Origin: Lachnospiraceae bacterium | GTDB lineage: Bacteria; Bacillota; Clostridia; Lachnospirales; Lachnospiraceae | Assembly: GCA_021201095.1 (NCBI GenBank) | Contig: JAJQFO010000096.1 | Span: 1-64,000 of the forward strand | Length of the DNA: 64,000 nt | Direction of reading: 5' to 3' | Shown: in pieces, positions 25,212 to 34,155 of the stretch | Layout: each line of letters starts with the position of its first letter | Position numbering within the stretch: the first letter of the stretch is position 1 | Made by a program: the position numbers and the translations under genes | Notes under the pieces: model-generated | What the model was told of the DNA's origin: nothing | The model's input: only the letters and a program-made list of their open reading frames with translations | Databases searched by the model: none

Positions 25212-27368
25212 TCAAATCCGCATAGTCAGACTGATTCTCTTTTTCGCCAGATCGACGCTGAGTACCTTTACCTCCACGATGTCTCCGACGCTCACAACCT
25301 CCAGCGGATGCTTGACGAACTTTTTGTCTGTGAGCTGGGAGATGTGTACCAGACCGTCCTGGTGGACGCCGATGTCGACGAATGCGCCGAAGTCGATGAC
25401 GTTGCGGACGGTGCCCTTTAAGATCATGCCTTCGCGGAGGTCTTTCATCTCCAGCACGTCTGTGCGCAGGATGGGCCTGGGCATCTCGTCACGCGGGTCG
25501 CGCCCCGGGCGGACCAGCTCGTTCGCGATGTCGCGCAGGGTCGGCTCACCAATGCCGATCTGCTCTGCCATTTTTTTGTAGTCGCGGATGCGGACCAGCT
25601 TCACGCTCTGCGCAAAAAAGCTCTCTTTGGTATGTCCCAGCTGTGTGAGCAACTTTTCTGTCGCCTCGTAGCTCTCCGGGTGGATGCTGGTCTGATCCAG
25701 CGGCTCGTCACCGCCCGTGATGCGCATAAATCCGGCGCACTGTTCAAATGCTTTTGGACCGAGCTTAGGCACCTTTAAAAGCTCCCTGCGGTTTTTGAAG
25801 CGGCCGTTGGCTTCACGGTAGGCGACAATGTTTTTCGCAATGGTTTTTGTGATGCCGGATACGTGCTCCATCAGCGGAGCGGAGGCTGTGTTCAGGTCTA
25901 CGCCGACACGGTTTACCGAATCCTCCACCACACCATCCAGGGCCTCTCCGAGTTTTTTCTGATTCATATCGTGCTGGTATTGGCCGACGCCGATGGACTT
26001 CGGATCAATCTTGACCAGCTCGGCCAGCGGATCCTGCACACGCCGGGCAATGGAAGCTGCGCTCCTCTGGCCCACGTCGAAATTCGGAAATTCCTCTGTC
26101 GCCAGCTTGCTGGCGGAGTAAACGGAAGCGCCCGCCTCGTTGGTAATCACATAAGAAACCTTCTGCGCGGTTTCTTTCGGAAGCTCTTTCAGAATCTCCA
26201 CAATGATCTGCTCGGACTCGCGGGAAGCGGTGCCGTTGCCCACGGAAATCAGGGTCACACCATATTTGGCAATCAGTTTTTTGACGGTATCCTTGGCAGC
26301 GCGGATTTTCGCGTCGTTGGTCGGCGCGGTCGGGAAAACCACTGCCGTGTCGAGCACCTTGCCGGTCGCGTCCACGACGGCCAGCTTGCAGCCGGTGCGG
26401 AAAGCCGGGTCCCAGCCGAGCACCACCTGCCCGGCGATGGGCGGCTGCATCAGCAGCTGCTCCAGATTTTTCCCGAAAACGGAGATTGCGCCGTCCTCTG
26501 CCTTCTCCGTCAGATCGCTGCGGATCTCCCGCTCAATCGCCGGCCCGATCAGGCGGCGGTACGCGTCCTGCACAGTCGCCTTTAAAACCGGAGTCGTGTA
26601 GGGATTGTCCCGCGTAATCACCTGGTGCTCTAAATATAAAAGAATCTTTTCCTCCGGCGCCTCGATTTTCACGGTCAGAATCTTCTCCTTCTCGCCCCGA
26701 TTCAGTGCGAGAATCCGGTGTCCCTGCGTTTTGGAGAGCGCTTCAGAGAAATGGTAATACATTTCGTAGACGGACTGTGCTTTCTCGTCCTTCGCCTCGC
26801 TGGTGATCAATCCTTCCTTCATCGTCATCTCGCGGATGCGGAAACGGTAGGACGCCTCGTCGGAAATCGTCTCCGCCAGAATGTCGCAGGCTCCCGCGAT
26901 TGCATCCTCGGCCGTGCGCACTTCCTTTTCTTCCGAAAGGTATTCTTTCGCGTCTTCTTCCAACGGGCGTCTTGTCATCTGCAGTAAAATCAGATTGGCC
27001 AGCGGCTCCAGTCCCTTCTCCTTCGCGATCGTCGCGCGCGTGCGGCGCTTCGGGCGATAGGGGCGGTACAAATCCTCCACCACCACCAGCGTCTGCGCGG
27101 CCTCGATCTGACTGCGCAACTCCGGTGTCAGCTTTCCCTGCTCCTCGATGGAGGAAAGCACCTGTGCCTTGCGCTCCTCCAGATTTCTCAGATAAGTCAG
27201 CCTTTCAATTAATTTACGCAGTACCTCGTCATTGAGCGAGCCGGTCGCCTCCTTGCGGTAGCGGGCGATGAAGGGAATCGTGTTGCCCTCATCGATCAGC
27301 TTTACCGCCGCCTCCGCCTGGGCGGGGCGGATTTCCAGTTCCTGCGCGAGTGTTTTAATAATATCCAT
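25212..27368 (-). CDS. tex: Tex family RNA-binding transcription accessory protein
   Basis: Nucleic acid-binding protein of about 718 aa. Order of domains: N-terminal helical region (ELEIRPAQAEAAVKLIDEGN, IPFIARYRKEATG), YqgF-like RNase H fold (VVLGWDPAFRTGCKLAVVD), helix-hairpin-helix motifs (GVDLNTASAPLMEHVSGIT) and a C-terminal S1 domain (LKGTVRNVIDFGAFVDIGV). The start is placed at MDIIKTLAQEL, with GGAG upstream, 22 codons inside the track ORF. Tex-type proteins affect transcription and RNA metabolism; the exact role is uncertain. Next to it is the zeta-kinase-like pair. Confidence 0.95.
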   Translation of the reverse strand: MDIIKTLAQELEIRPAQAEAAVKLIDEGNTIPFIARYRKEATGSLNDEVLRKLIERLTYLRNLEERKAQVLSSIEEQGKLTPELRSQIEAAQTLVVVEDLYRPYRPKRRTRATIAKEKGLEPLANLILLQMTRRPLEEDAKEYLSEEKEVRTAEDAIAGACDILAETISDEASYRFRIREMTMKEGLITSEAKDEKAQSVYEMYYHFSEALSKTQGHRILALNRGEKEKILTVKIEAPEEKILLYLEHQVITRDNPYTTPVLKATVQDAYRRLIGPAIEREIRSDLTEKAEDGAISVFGKNLEQLLMQPPIAGQVVLGWDPAFRTGCKLAVVDATGKVLDTAVVFPTAPTNDAKIRAAKDTVKKLIAKYGVTLISVGNGTASRESEQIIVEILKELPKETAQKVSYVITNEAGASVYSASKLATEEFPNFDVGQRSAASIARRVQDPLAELVKIDPKSIGVGQYQHDMNQKKLGEALDGVVEDSVNRVGVDLNTASAPLMEHVSGITKTIAKNIVAYREANGRFKNRRELLKVPKLGPKAFEQCAGFMRITGGDEPLDQTSIHPESYEATEKLLTQLGHTKESFFAQSVKLVRIRDYKKMAEQIGIGEPTLRDIANELVRPGRDPRDEMPRPILRTDVLEMKDLREGMILKGTVRNVIDFGAFVDIGVHQDGLVHISQLTDKKFVKHPLEVVSVGDIVEVKVLSVDLAKKRISLTMRI

Positions 27369-27420
27369 ATATTCTCCAATCCGGCAAGAAACGCCTTGGT
27401 GTTTCTTGTCAACTTTATAT

Positions 27421-28002
27421 CTATTCCATTTCACTTATCACATTTGCAAACCAGTCACAACTATTTTCATAAAAGATCCATCTTTTTTCTTCATACTTGG
27501 CAACTTTTCTGAACATTTCCGTATTATCGTAAATCAATGCCAGATCACATAAGGGCAGTACCTCTTTCAATCTGATCAAAGAAGCGTCATATCGTTTTCG
27601 TATAAGATCTTCCTCTATCCCATGTCCACCAGCTTCTACACGCTGCCGGACTCTCTCTACCGCAAGATCAGCGTTTGCCAGGCCAACGTAATACAATCGT
27701 ATAAAAAAACCCTGCTCTTTTGCTTTTCGAATTGTTATGATATTTGTGCGACCTGCCAAAGTTGTTTCCTGGCTGAACGAAATGCCTTCTTTGATATAGT
27801 GATTAATCCTGAACGCTGCTTCTTTCATTGCCTTCCATTGGTCTTTTTCAACACTCCAGTCACCGCCAGCAGCGCTTAAAATTTCATCTGAATTCACCCA
27901 TTTTTCATCTGAAACAGAATTCATGATTCCGTAAATTGTAGATTTTCCCGCTCCATTCACACCTGCATATATGGTATATACTTTTTCCTGATTAAATCCC
28001 AT
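27421..28002 (-). CDS. Zeta-toxin-like P-loop kinase
   Basis: 193 aa. Walker A is YAGVNGAGKSTIYG. A substrate-side segment (FSQETTLAGRTNIITIRKAK) and LVERVRQR-like basic helix (LAVERVRQRVEAGGHGI) match the zeta/PezT-like kinase group, which in toxin-antitoxin systems phosphorylate UDP-N-acetyl sugars and block cell-wall synthesis. It begins two bases after the stop of a 61-codon gene, the usual antitoxin-first order. Lower GC than its neighbours is suggested by its A/T-rich codons, hinting at transfer. It might be a kinase without toxin activity. Confidence 0.7.
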   Translation of the reverse strand: MGFNQEKVYTIYAGVNGAGKSTIYGIMNSVSDEKWVNSDEILSAAGGDWSVEKDQWKAMKEAAFRINHYIKEGISFSQETTLAGRTNIITIRKAKEQGFFIRLYYVGLANADLAVERVRQRVEAGGHGIEEDLIRKRYDASLIRLKEVLPLCDLALIYDNTEMFRKVAKYEEKRWIFYENSCDWFANVISEME

Positions 28003-28004
28003 AA

Positions 28005-28190
28005 TTACCGTTTTATCATCTCTTTCTGTTTCTGCTGAATAAAAAAGTCGCTTACAATACAGTAAAAAAGATTTTCCTCCTCGTCTTCAATTTTAACAGT
28101 ATCATTCAACAAGGCCTCTTCTGGATTAAATATGGTTTTGCACTGTAAATATGCATCGTGGATCCTTTTTTCAGCTACTCTTTCTGGCAT
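28005..28190 (-). CDS. Small protein upstream of the zeta-like kinase, putative antitoxin
   Basis: 61 aa, acidic and helical (EKRIHDAYLQCKTIFNPEEA, IEDEEENLFYCIVSDFFI) with a basic end. I place the start at MPERVAEKR because AGGAG is eight bases before it; the track ORF extends 12 codons further. It is separated by two bases from the kinase-like gene, so the two are almost certainly translated together. No known antitoxin family is recognised; the assignment rests on position and size. Confidence 0.55.
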   Translation of the reverse strand: MPERVAEKRIHDAYLQCKTIFNPEEALLNDTVKIEDEEENLFYCIVSDFFIQQKQKEMIKR

Positions 28191-28729
28191 TTTAATTTCT
28201 CCTTCCATCCACCTTATATGCCGCATAACAGTTCTTCATCTGCGATTTGTTTTCCCTGAAATTTGTTAGGCAGCACTCTTTTTGTGGATTATAACATACC
28301 GCCCTCCATTTCTTCAATCCATTTTTCTGAATTTAGAGCTTCTTTTACCGCATTTGGCGCCAGCGACAAATGAAAGCGGGGCAATCCAGCAAAAGCGGAT
28401 TCAGCAGCTGTCATTTTAGCAGATTTTAATATTTTTAATCAGTTTTTCTCTATTTCCTGCACCTTTAAAATTTGCAGATCGCTTGTTTTCTGTTTCCTTT
28501 TGTGATATCATATGTTCGTTCTCGCGAAGCGAGTATGGACGAAGGCCGCGCCCCTCGCCGGGGGGGCATCCCACGCTTCGCATGGGATATACAATCGCGA
28601 AGCGATTCTTTCATGCGCGGCTTTCATTGTGTTATATCTCGAATGTCAGACAGATTTGTGCGTTCAGAATTTCTGTCCCCAAAATACAGACAAATATGAG
28701 AAGCTACTTTCATGAAATGGAGTGACGTT
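28191..28729. other. Intergenic region with P2 repeat and divergent transcription
   Basis: These 539 bases separate minus-strand and plus-strand genes, so promoters in both directions are expected. The part near 28515-28625 is a palindrome-rich GC island (CTCGCGAAGCGAG, CAATCGCGAAGCGATTC) around P2 copy 3. Overlapping track ORFs on the plus strand here are artefacts of the repeat. No gene is supported. Confidence 0.55.
28552..28590 (+). repeat. Palindromic repeat, family P2, copy 3
   Basis: CCCTCGCCGGGGGGGCATCC followed by CACGCTTCGCATGGGATAT, matching the minus strand of copy 1 (1867-1903) at most positions. It is flanked by two further short palindromes built on CGCGAAGCG. Confidence 0.65.
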
Positions 28730-29323
28730 ATGCCTGGTTACGATGATGAATATATGTATGAAACTTCTCCGCACCGCAATAAAAATCCCATGTCGACCGC
28801 TGCGCTTGCGCTCGGCATTCTTTCCATTACCTGCTGCTCTATCATCTATGTCTCGCTTCCTTTCGGAGCCATTGCGATCATCTGCGCGATCCTCTCCCGC
28901 GGAAACGGACAGATGCCCGGACGAAGCAAAGCCGGTATCATCTGCGGCATTGTGGGACTCATCGCAACAGTATCCATCACGGTGTCCTCCTTATATTATG
29001 TCCTGACGACAGACGAGGGCCGGGATTACCTGCAGTATTACTATCGGATCTATTCAGGGGATTATGATTTTGATCTCGACGAGACGCTGGAAGAGATGTT
29101 TCCTTTCCTTTATGGTTCTGATAATGATACAGGCAGTTCCAAAGATGCTGGATCAGATAACGGCAGCCAGGAATACGGCGGTTATGAAAATGAAATCCCA
29201 GGCGATGATTATGAAGATGAAATTCCGGGGTCCGGCGGTTCGAATGGTTCAGCGGGCGAAGACTCCGGCGGAAGTAACGGTTCCAATCATTCCAGCGGTC
29301 AGGACGACGGCGGATTCATTTGA
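28730..29323 (+). CDS. DUF4190-like membrane protein with acidic tail
   Basis: About 197 aa. Two membrane helices (STAALALGILSITCCSIIYVSLPFGAIAIICAIL, and GIICGIVGLIATVSITVSSLYYVL) flank a short basic loop (GRSKAG), the layout of DUF4190 proteins. The C-terminal ~75 residues are acidic and then Gly/Ser/Asn-rich (GSGGSNGSAGEDSGGSNGSN), a flexible tail. I choose the ATG of MPGYDDEYM because GGAG is seven bases upstream. It is followed 68 bases later by a second membrane protein gene. Function unknown. Confidence 0.75.
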   Translation: MPGYDDEYMYETSPHRNKNPMSTAALALGILSITCCSIIYVSLPFGAIAIICAILSRGNGQMPGRSKAGIICGIVGLIATVSITVSSLYYVLTTDEGRDYLQYYYRIYSGDYDFDLDETLEEMFPFLYGSDNDTGSSKDAGSDNGSQEYGGYENEIPGDDYEDEIPGSGGSNGSAGEDSGGSNGSNHSSGQDDGGFI

Positions 29324-29391
29324 TACCGCAAGGCCCAGGAACATACAAGACAAAAAAGATATCATAAATTCCTGTCAGGAGGCAGTTCTCT

Positions 29392-30108
29392 ATGGAAAAA
29401 CCTGTTACAAAAGAAATCAAATGCTACGCCCGCTGTGTATTGACCGGAAAGCATGCGTCACTGGCCGGTATCACATTACTTTTGGAGGCTCTGAATCTGC
29501 TGCTGAGCGCCCTGGCTTTGCAGGCGGCTCCCTATGAGTCCGGTGTGATCAGTATTCTTCTCTATTTCGGCTGCTCGATACTGGTCAATATTATTTATTA
29601 TATTCTGCTGGCCGGGCTGTACGGCATTTACCTGGATATCGTCAACAACCGCTCCTATCGCTGGAAGGATCTGTTTGCCGCTTTCACGGAGCATCCGGAG
29701 CCGGTGGCAATCTTCTCCGTGATCCAGTATGTGCTCTCCTACGTGCTCATGCAGGTCGTCGTCTGGGGGCTGTCGATCGTCATCAACTGGGCATTTTACG
29801 GAGAGGCGGAAAACCTGATTATTTCCACTGCTGTCGTTATCCTGACAACGGTTCTTTACATCTACCTCCAGATTTCCTTCGCCATGGTATTGTTCGTCCG
29901 CGCGGCAGACCCCTGGCAGTCATTTGGCGAAATGATGAAGAAGGGATGGCAGCTGATGGACGGCAGGCGCTCCCGCTACTTCACGATGATGCTCTCCTTT
30001 ATCGGGATGTATCTTCTGGGCCTGCTCTCCTTCGGCATCGGGTTTCTGTTCGTAAATCCATATGTATTTACGACCGAAGGCTACTTTTATAAAATGATCG
30101 AATACTAA
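29392..30108 (+). CDS. Polytopic membrane protein, DUF975-like
   Basis: 238 aa with about five to six hydrophobic segments. The pattern of an amphipathic N-terminus (VTKEIKCYARCVLTGKHASL), membrane helices, and the phrase FGEMMKKGWQLMDGRRSRYFTMM before the last helix, then a C-terminal FVNPYVFTTEGYFYKMIEY, resembles DUF975 membrane proteins. AGGAGG lies nine bases before the ATG. It is probably cotranscribed with the DUF4190-like gene and ends at a strong terminator. Function unknown. Confidence 0.75.
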   Translation: MEKPVTKEIKCYARCVLTGKHASLAGITLLLEALNLLLSALALQAAPYESGVISILLYFGCSILVNIIYYILLAGLYGIYLDIVNNRSYRWKDLFAAFTEHPEPVAIFSVIQYVLSYVLMQVVVWGLSIVINWAFYGEAENLIISTAVVILTTVLYIYLQISFAMVLFVRAADPWQSFGEMMKKGWQLMDGRRSRYFTMMLSFIGMYLLGLLSFGIGFLFVNPYVFTTEGYFYKMIEY

Positions 30109-30113
30109 AAACG

Positions 30114-30157
30114 CCCCGGTACGGAAAACCTGGATTTTACAGGTTCCCGTACCGGGG
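30114..30157 (+). terminator. Intrinsic terminator of the membrane protein pair
   Basis: Perfect 11-bp stem CCCCGGTACGG/CCGTACCGGGG with a second inner stem (AACCTG/CAGGTT) and a following TGTTTGTCT. Confidence 0.85.
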
Positions 30158-30489
30158 TGTTTGTCTGTGTCAACTCAGATTACCCTCCGGATGCGGCCAT
30201 GCCGCCTTCCGGCGATTTTCTGGCAGCTATCCGGCCGTGTTCTAGATTTCTCTCCACAGAAAAGTCTGTATCCTGGCATCTCTGTACCTTGGCAGATAAC
30301 GCTTTACACTTCCCGTTTCAATATCTTCTTACTTCGATGCCTTTTACTTTGCTGCTTCTTTTTTACTTCGTCACCTTCCAGTTGTATACAGCGATGTCAC
30401 GCAGGAAAATGGACTTAAGGTCCTCCGTGATATCGCCCATTCTGCTGGTATAGGTCGCATGTTGTTCTCATGATCAGCTGATTTCTGCC
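30158..30489. other. Intergenic region, no gene seen
   Basis: Convergent region between a plus-strand terminator and the 3' end of the apgM-like gene. Track ORFs on the plus strand here lack ribosome sites and recognisable domains. I see no further structure beyond T/C-rich stretches. Confidence 0.5.
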
Positions 30490-31833
30490 TCAGGCCTTCT
30501 CCAGCAGCACGTCAATCAGCCGGTAACCTTCCGGGCGGAAGATACCGCCTTCTGCCGCAGTACGTTCGCAGTAAATTCTGCCATCAGCCAATGCCTCTTT
30601 ATCCGCTTTGTTCTCTCTGTTTTCCATATCAGCAGCCGGTGCCGCCGCATCTGCGCTTTCCAGGCTTTCTTTCCTGAGCGTCTTCGTGCTGTCATAGAGC
30701 AGATAGGGAATCGGATCGGAGGTATGCGTGCGGATGCGGATCGGCGTCGGGTGATCCGGCATCACCAGCATGCGGTACGGCTCCCCGGAGGCGTCCATCC
30801 GCTCCTTTACAATGCGGATAATCCTCTGGTCAAGGTTCTCGATCGACTGTATTTTCCGCTCCAGGCTGCCCTGATGCCCCATTTCATCCGGTGCCTCCAG
30901 ATGCACGTAGACATAATCCGAACCGCCGGAAAGCAGGGCATCGACCGCCGCAAGAGCTTTCCCCTCATAGTTGGTCTCCAGGCCGCCGGTAGCGCCTTCC
31001 ACAAGCACCACATTCATCCCAGCGCCGATCGCAATGCCCTTTAACAGGTCAACCGCTGAAATCATCGTGCCTTTTACACCGTTTTTATTTTCAAAAGAGT
31101 CCACCATCGGCTTTGTACCCGCGCCCCAGAACCAGCAGCTGTTCGCCGGGTTTAAGCCTCTGGCCTTGCGCTCCAGATTGATCGGATGGTCCTTTAAGAT
31201 CTCATAGCTGCGCTTCTGCATGGCCAGAAGCTCCTCATCCTTAGGCAGATACGGCCCGATCACCTCCGTCAGATGATCGTGGGGAGGAATGAGGGATTCC
31301 AGCGCATCGCTTAATAGCTTCTTTGGTTGCCCTTCCTTTCCCTCAGAGAGTGTTTCCACCCCGTTCGCCTTAATCACGCAGTGGCGGTAGCTCGTCCCCA
31401 CGTAAAACTGGTAGGTCTCGTTTTCCAGTTCCTTCTGTACCGCTGCGAGCAGAACCGCCGCGTCTTCTGTGCTGATCTCGCCGGAGCTGTGGTCGATGAT
31501 CCGCTTCTGCTCATACGGCTCTTCCTCCGTGAGCGTCACCAGATTGCAGCGCATTGCCACATCTGTTTCCTTCATCGGCACACCGATGCTCAGCGCTTCG
31601 AGCGGCGAGCGCCCCGTATAATAAAGGCGGGGATTATACCCCAGAACCGCCAGATTCGCCGTATCGCTCCCCGGAGCCATGCCGTCCGGGATCGTCTTCA
31701 CCAGCCCGATCTCACCGGTTTTCGCCATCTCATCCATCGCAGGCGTCCGTGCTGCCTCCAGCGGTGTGCGTCCGCCAAGCGCCTCCTGCGGCTCGTCCGC
31801 CATACCGTCCCCCAAAATCACGATATATTTCAT
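30490..31833 (-). CDS. Cofactor-independent phosphoglycerate mutase, ApgM type (possible homoserine kinase)
   Basis: Alkaline-phosphatase superfamily protein, 447 aa. The metal and phosphoserine region is YIVILGDGMAD and GMAPGSDTANLAVLGY, with later metal ligands in VHLEAPDEMGHQG and MPDHPTPIRIRTH. ApgM-type proteins interconvert 2- and 3-phosphoglycerate, and some act as homoserine kinases. This gene lies next to homoserine dehydrogenase on the same strand and no thrB is visible, so homoserine phosphorylation is a good inference. Near the C-terminus ~30 Ala/Glu-rich residues (SLESADAAAPAADMENRENK) interrupt the usual sequence between DPIPYLLYDSTK and YCERTAAEGGIF, making it longer than the ~400 aa norm. 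Confidence 0.87.
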   Translation of the reverse strand: MKYIVILGDGMADEPQEALGGRTPLEAARTPAMDEMAKTGEIGLVKTIPDGMAPGSDTANLAVLGYNPRLYYTGRSPLEALSIGVPMKETDVAMRCNLVTLTEEEPYEQKRIIDHSSGEISTEDAAVLLAAVQKELENETYQFYVGTSYRHCVIKANGVETLSEGKEGQPKKLLSDALESLIPPHDHLTEVIGPYLPKDEELLAMQKRSYEILKDHPINLERKARGLNPANSCWFWGAGTKPMVDSFENKNGVKGTMISAVDLLKGIAIGAGMNVVLVEGATGGLETNYEGKALAAVDALLSGGSDYVYVHLEAPDEMGHQGSLERKIQSIENLDQRIIRIVKERMDASGEPYRMLVMPDHPTPIRIRTHTSDPIPYLLYDSTKTLRKESLESADAAAPAADMENRENKADKEALADGRIYCERTAAEGGIFRPEGYRLIDVLLEKA

Positions 31834-32074
31834 GGTAACATCTGCCTCTTTTCTCTTTCCTTATCTACTATTTCTCAGGTATAATACAAAGCATACCATC
31901 AAAAAGCAATTTTTAATATTACTAAAGTTTTCAAAAACAGTGCAGTTTAAAATAACCTGTGTGTGTCTGTCTTTCTCTGAAGACAGGAGTCATTACCAGG
32001 TAAACTGCATTGCGGATACGAATCACTCCCGTAAAATCCGCTTTCACGAAAAACAAATCATTCACGGGAAAACA

Positions 32075-33298
32075 TTAGCCACGGATACGAATCATTCCCA
32101 GGATCTGCCCCTCCAGCTTCGCCGCACACTCCTGATAAGCCGCCTCGGTCATGACTGGCGTGATAAATCCATATTCTCCATCCAGATCCGCCTGTACGAT
32201 CGAAATCGCGCCAAACACGTTCTTGACTACGCTACAGTCGTTTGCGTCGCCTACCACACGCACAAAGAACTGCTTCTTGGTCTCCGCCACCGGCTGCATC
32301 TGCTGCTTTTCGGGACTCCACTCAGACATCACGCTGCGTCCGAGCGTCTGTGCCTCTTCGATCACGTCCGCCACCACAGCACTCGCGGTCGCGTCCTTTC
32401 CGGCGCCCTGCCCATAGAACATCGCATCGCCAAGCATATTCCCATGCACAAAAATTGCATTAAACACACCGCTCACAAAATACAGCGGGTCTGTCTTTTT
32501 TACAAGGAACGGCGCAACCATCGCGGTCACTTTGCCCTCGTTTTCTACATCCATGTGGCTGTACGCCAGCAGCCGGATCGCCATGCCCAGCTCCTTCGCG
32601 TAGCGCACTTCCGCAGAGGTAATTTTCGTAATACCTTCTGTGTAAATATCGGTAAAATCAACGCGTTTTCCGTAAGCCAGGGAAGAAAGAATCGCGATCT
32701 TGCGGCAGGCATCGTGCCCCTCTACATCCGCCTCCGGGTTGCGCTCTGCATATCCCTTCTGCTGCGCGTCGCGCAGGACATCGTCAAATTCCAGCCCTTC
32801 CTCAGACATCTTCGTCAGAATATAGTTGGTCGTACCATTCACAATACCAGTGATCTCGTCAATCACATCCGCGCCCAGGGAGGTACGCAGCGGCCGGATG
32901 ATCGGAATACCGCCGCCGCAGCTCGCCTCAAACAGGTAGCTCACCTGATGCTCCTTCGCCGTTGCCAGCAGCTCGGTGCCGTATTTCGCGACCAGCTCCT
33001 TATTGGATGTGCACGCGGATTTTCCTGCCTCCAGCGCACGCTTTGTAAACGGATACGCGGGATTCAGCCCTCCCATCGTCTCCACCACAATGCGCACCTC
33101 CGGATCATTGATAATCACATCATAATCATGCACCAGCTTCTCCTGCACCGGATCCCCCGGAAACTCCCGTAAATCCAGCACATATTTCACCTGCAGATCC
33201 ACGCCGGTTTTTTGAAGAATGCTGTCATGATTGGTCTCAATCACCTTTACTACTCCGGAACCGACTGTCCCATATCCTAACACTGCTACAGCTACCAT
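32075..33298 (-). CDS. hom: Homoserine dehydrogenase
   Basis: NAD(P)-dependent reduction of aspartate semialdehyde to homoserine, the branch point to threonine and methionine; 407 aa. The Rossmann motif VAVLGYGTVGSGVV, CTSNKELVAKYG, ANGTTNYILTKM-type loop (GIVNGTTNYILTKMSEEG) and the catalytic region RNPEADVEGHDACRK are present. The C-terminal ~80 residues form an ACT domain (FFVRVVGDANDCSVVKNVFG), implying feedback control, usually by threonine. The start is placed at the ATG ten bases after GGAG. It follows an ACT-domain gene and precedes the ApgM-type gene. Confidence 0.95.
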   Translation of the reverse strand: MVAVAVLGYGTVGSGVVKVIETNHDSILQKTGVDLQVKYVLDLREFPGDPVQEKLVHDYDVIINDPEVRIVVETMGGLNPAYPFTKRALEAGKSACTSNKELVAKYGTELLATAKEHQVSYLFEASCGGGIPIIRPLRTSLGADVIDEITGIVNGTTNYILTKMSEEGLEFDDVLRDAQQKGYAERNPEADVEGHDACRKIAILSSLAYGKRVDFTDIYTEGITKITSAEVRYAKELGMAIRLLAYSHMDVENEGKVTAMVAPFLVKKTDPLYFVSGVFNAIFVHGNMLGDAMFYGQGAGKDATASAVVADVIEEAQTLGRSVMSEWSPEKQQMQPVAETKKQFFVRVVGDANDCSVVKNVFGAISIVQADLDGEYGFITPVMTEAAYQECAAKLEGQILGMIRIRG

Positions 33299-33422
33299 TT
33301 CCAATTGTCTCCTCTCAATTCCTTTTTACAGCTGCTCTGTCCCTTTATGAAAAGCATTTGCCGCGCAAAAACCGCGCAGTCCCGCCTTACAATCATGAAC
33401 CAGACATCGTCTGCCTCTGACT

Positions 33423-33866
33423 TTACTCCCGCGCCAGAATCCTCAGATCCTGCACGCCTTCCTTCGACTCGATCACTTTGATCATGCTTGAAAGATCCCC
33501 GGTCGAGGGAAGTATCTCTACACTGAGTGTCAGCATCGCGACACCGTTCGTCGGGATACTCTGGTGGATCGTCAGAATATTCGCATGATATTCCGCCACC
33601 ACATGCAGCACATCCGACAAAAGCCCCGGCTCGTCGTGCACCTGCATCAGGAAGGTAAACGTCCGCCCCTGCACGTTATCGCGGAATGGAAAAATATCTT
33701 CCTTATATTTATAGAAGGAGCTCCGGCTGATCCCGACCGCGTCCGCAGCCTCCTGCACAGTAGATGCCCGACCGGTTTCCAAAAGCCGCTTCGCTTCCAC
33801 GACCTTCATCAACACCTCGGGCACCGCCTTTTCTTTCACAACATAATAGTTTGACCCATCTGACAT
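33423..33866 (-). CDS. ACT domain-containing protein (UPF0735 type)
   Basis: 147 aa. The N-terminal half contains a helix-turn-helix-like segment (RASTVQEAADAVGISRSSFYKYKED), followed by an ACT domain (FTFLMQVHDEPGLLSDVLHVVAEYHANILTI) that would bind an amino acid. This matches the UPF0735 group commonly placed beside hom in Clostridia. AGGAGG is eight bases before the ATG. It is first in the operon with hom, so it may regulate threonine or aromatic amino acid synthesis; this is inference. Confidence 0.9.
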   Translation of the reverse strand: MSDGSNYYVVKEKAVPEVLMKVVEAKRLLETGRASTVQEAADAVGISRSSFYKYKEDIFPFRDNVQGRTFTFLMQVHDEPGLLSDVLHVVAEYHANILTIHQSIPTNGVAMLTLSVEILPSTGDLSSMIKVIESKEGVQDLRILARE

Positions 33867-33926
33867 CTTTCCATCCTCCTGGCCAAAGTGTTTGCGTCAG
33901 AAAAACATTTGTATACCACGGATGGA

Positions 33927-33955
33927 ATCTTACCATACTTCATGGAAGGATGCAA
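33927..33955 (-). promoter_or_regulatory. Promoter of the ACT-hom operon
   Basis: On the minus strand TTGCAT and TAAGAT are 17 bases apart, about 60 bases before the ATG of the ACT-domain gene. Confidence 0.65.
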
Positions 33956-34155
33956 GTAAAAAATAGCTGTAAACAAGTACGGCTTCTGTGCATCTTTAAC
34001 ACTACGCAAAAACCAAAAATACAGCCGGTAACTGTTTGAAAAGCAGTGCCCGGCCGCAATTTTTCGTCCATAGCAGTCATGGTGATTTTCCTATGTCCTT
34101 GCCAGCAACGCGAATATGGGCATATGCCCGTACCCGCATTAATTCTAATTGTTTT

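Noticed and set aside
28472-28725. Three overlapping plus-strand ORFs around 28.5 kb
   Set aside because: They are open because of the GC-rich palindromic repeat and lack ribosome sites or domains.
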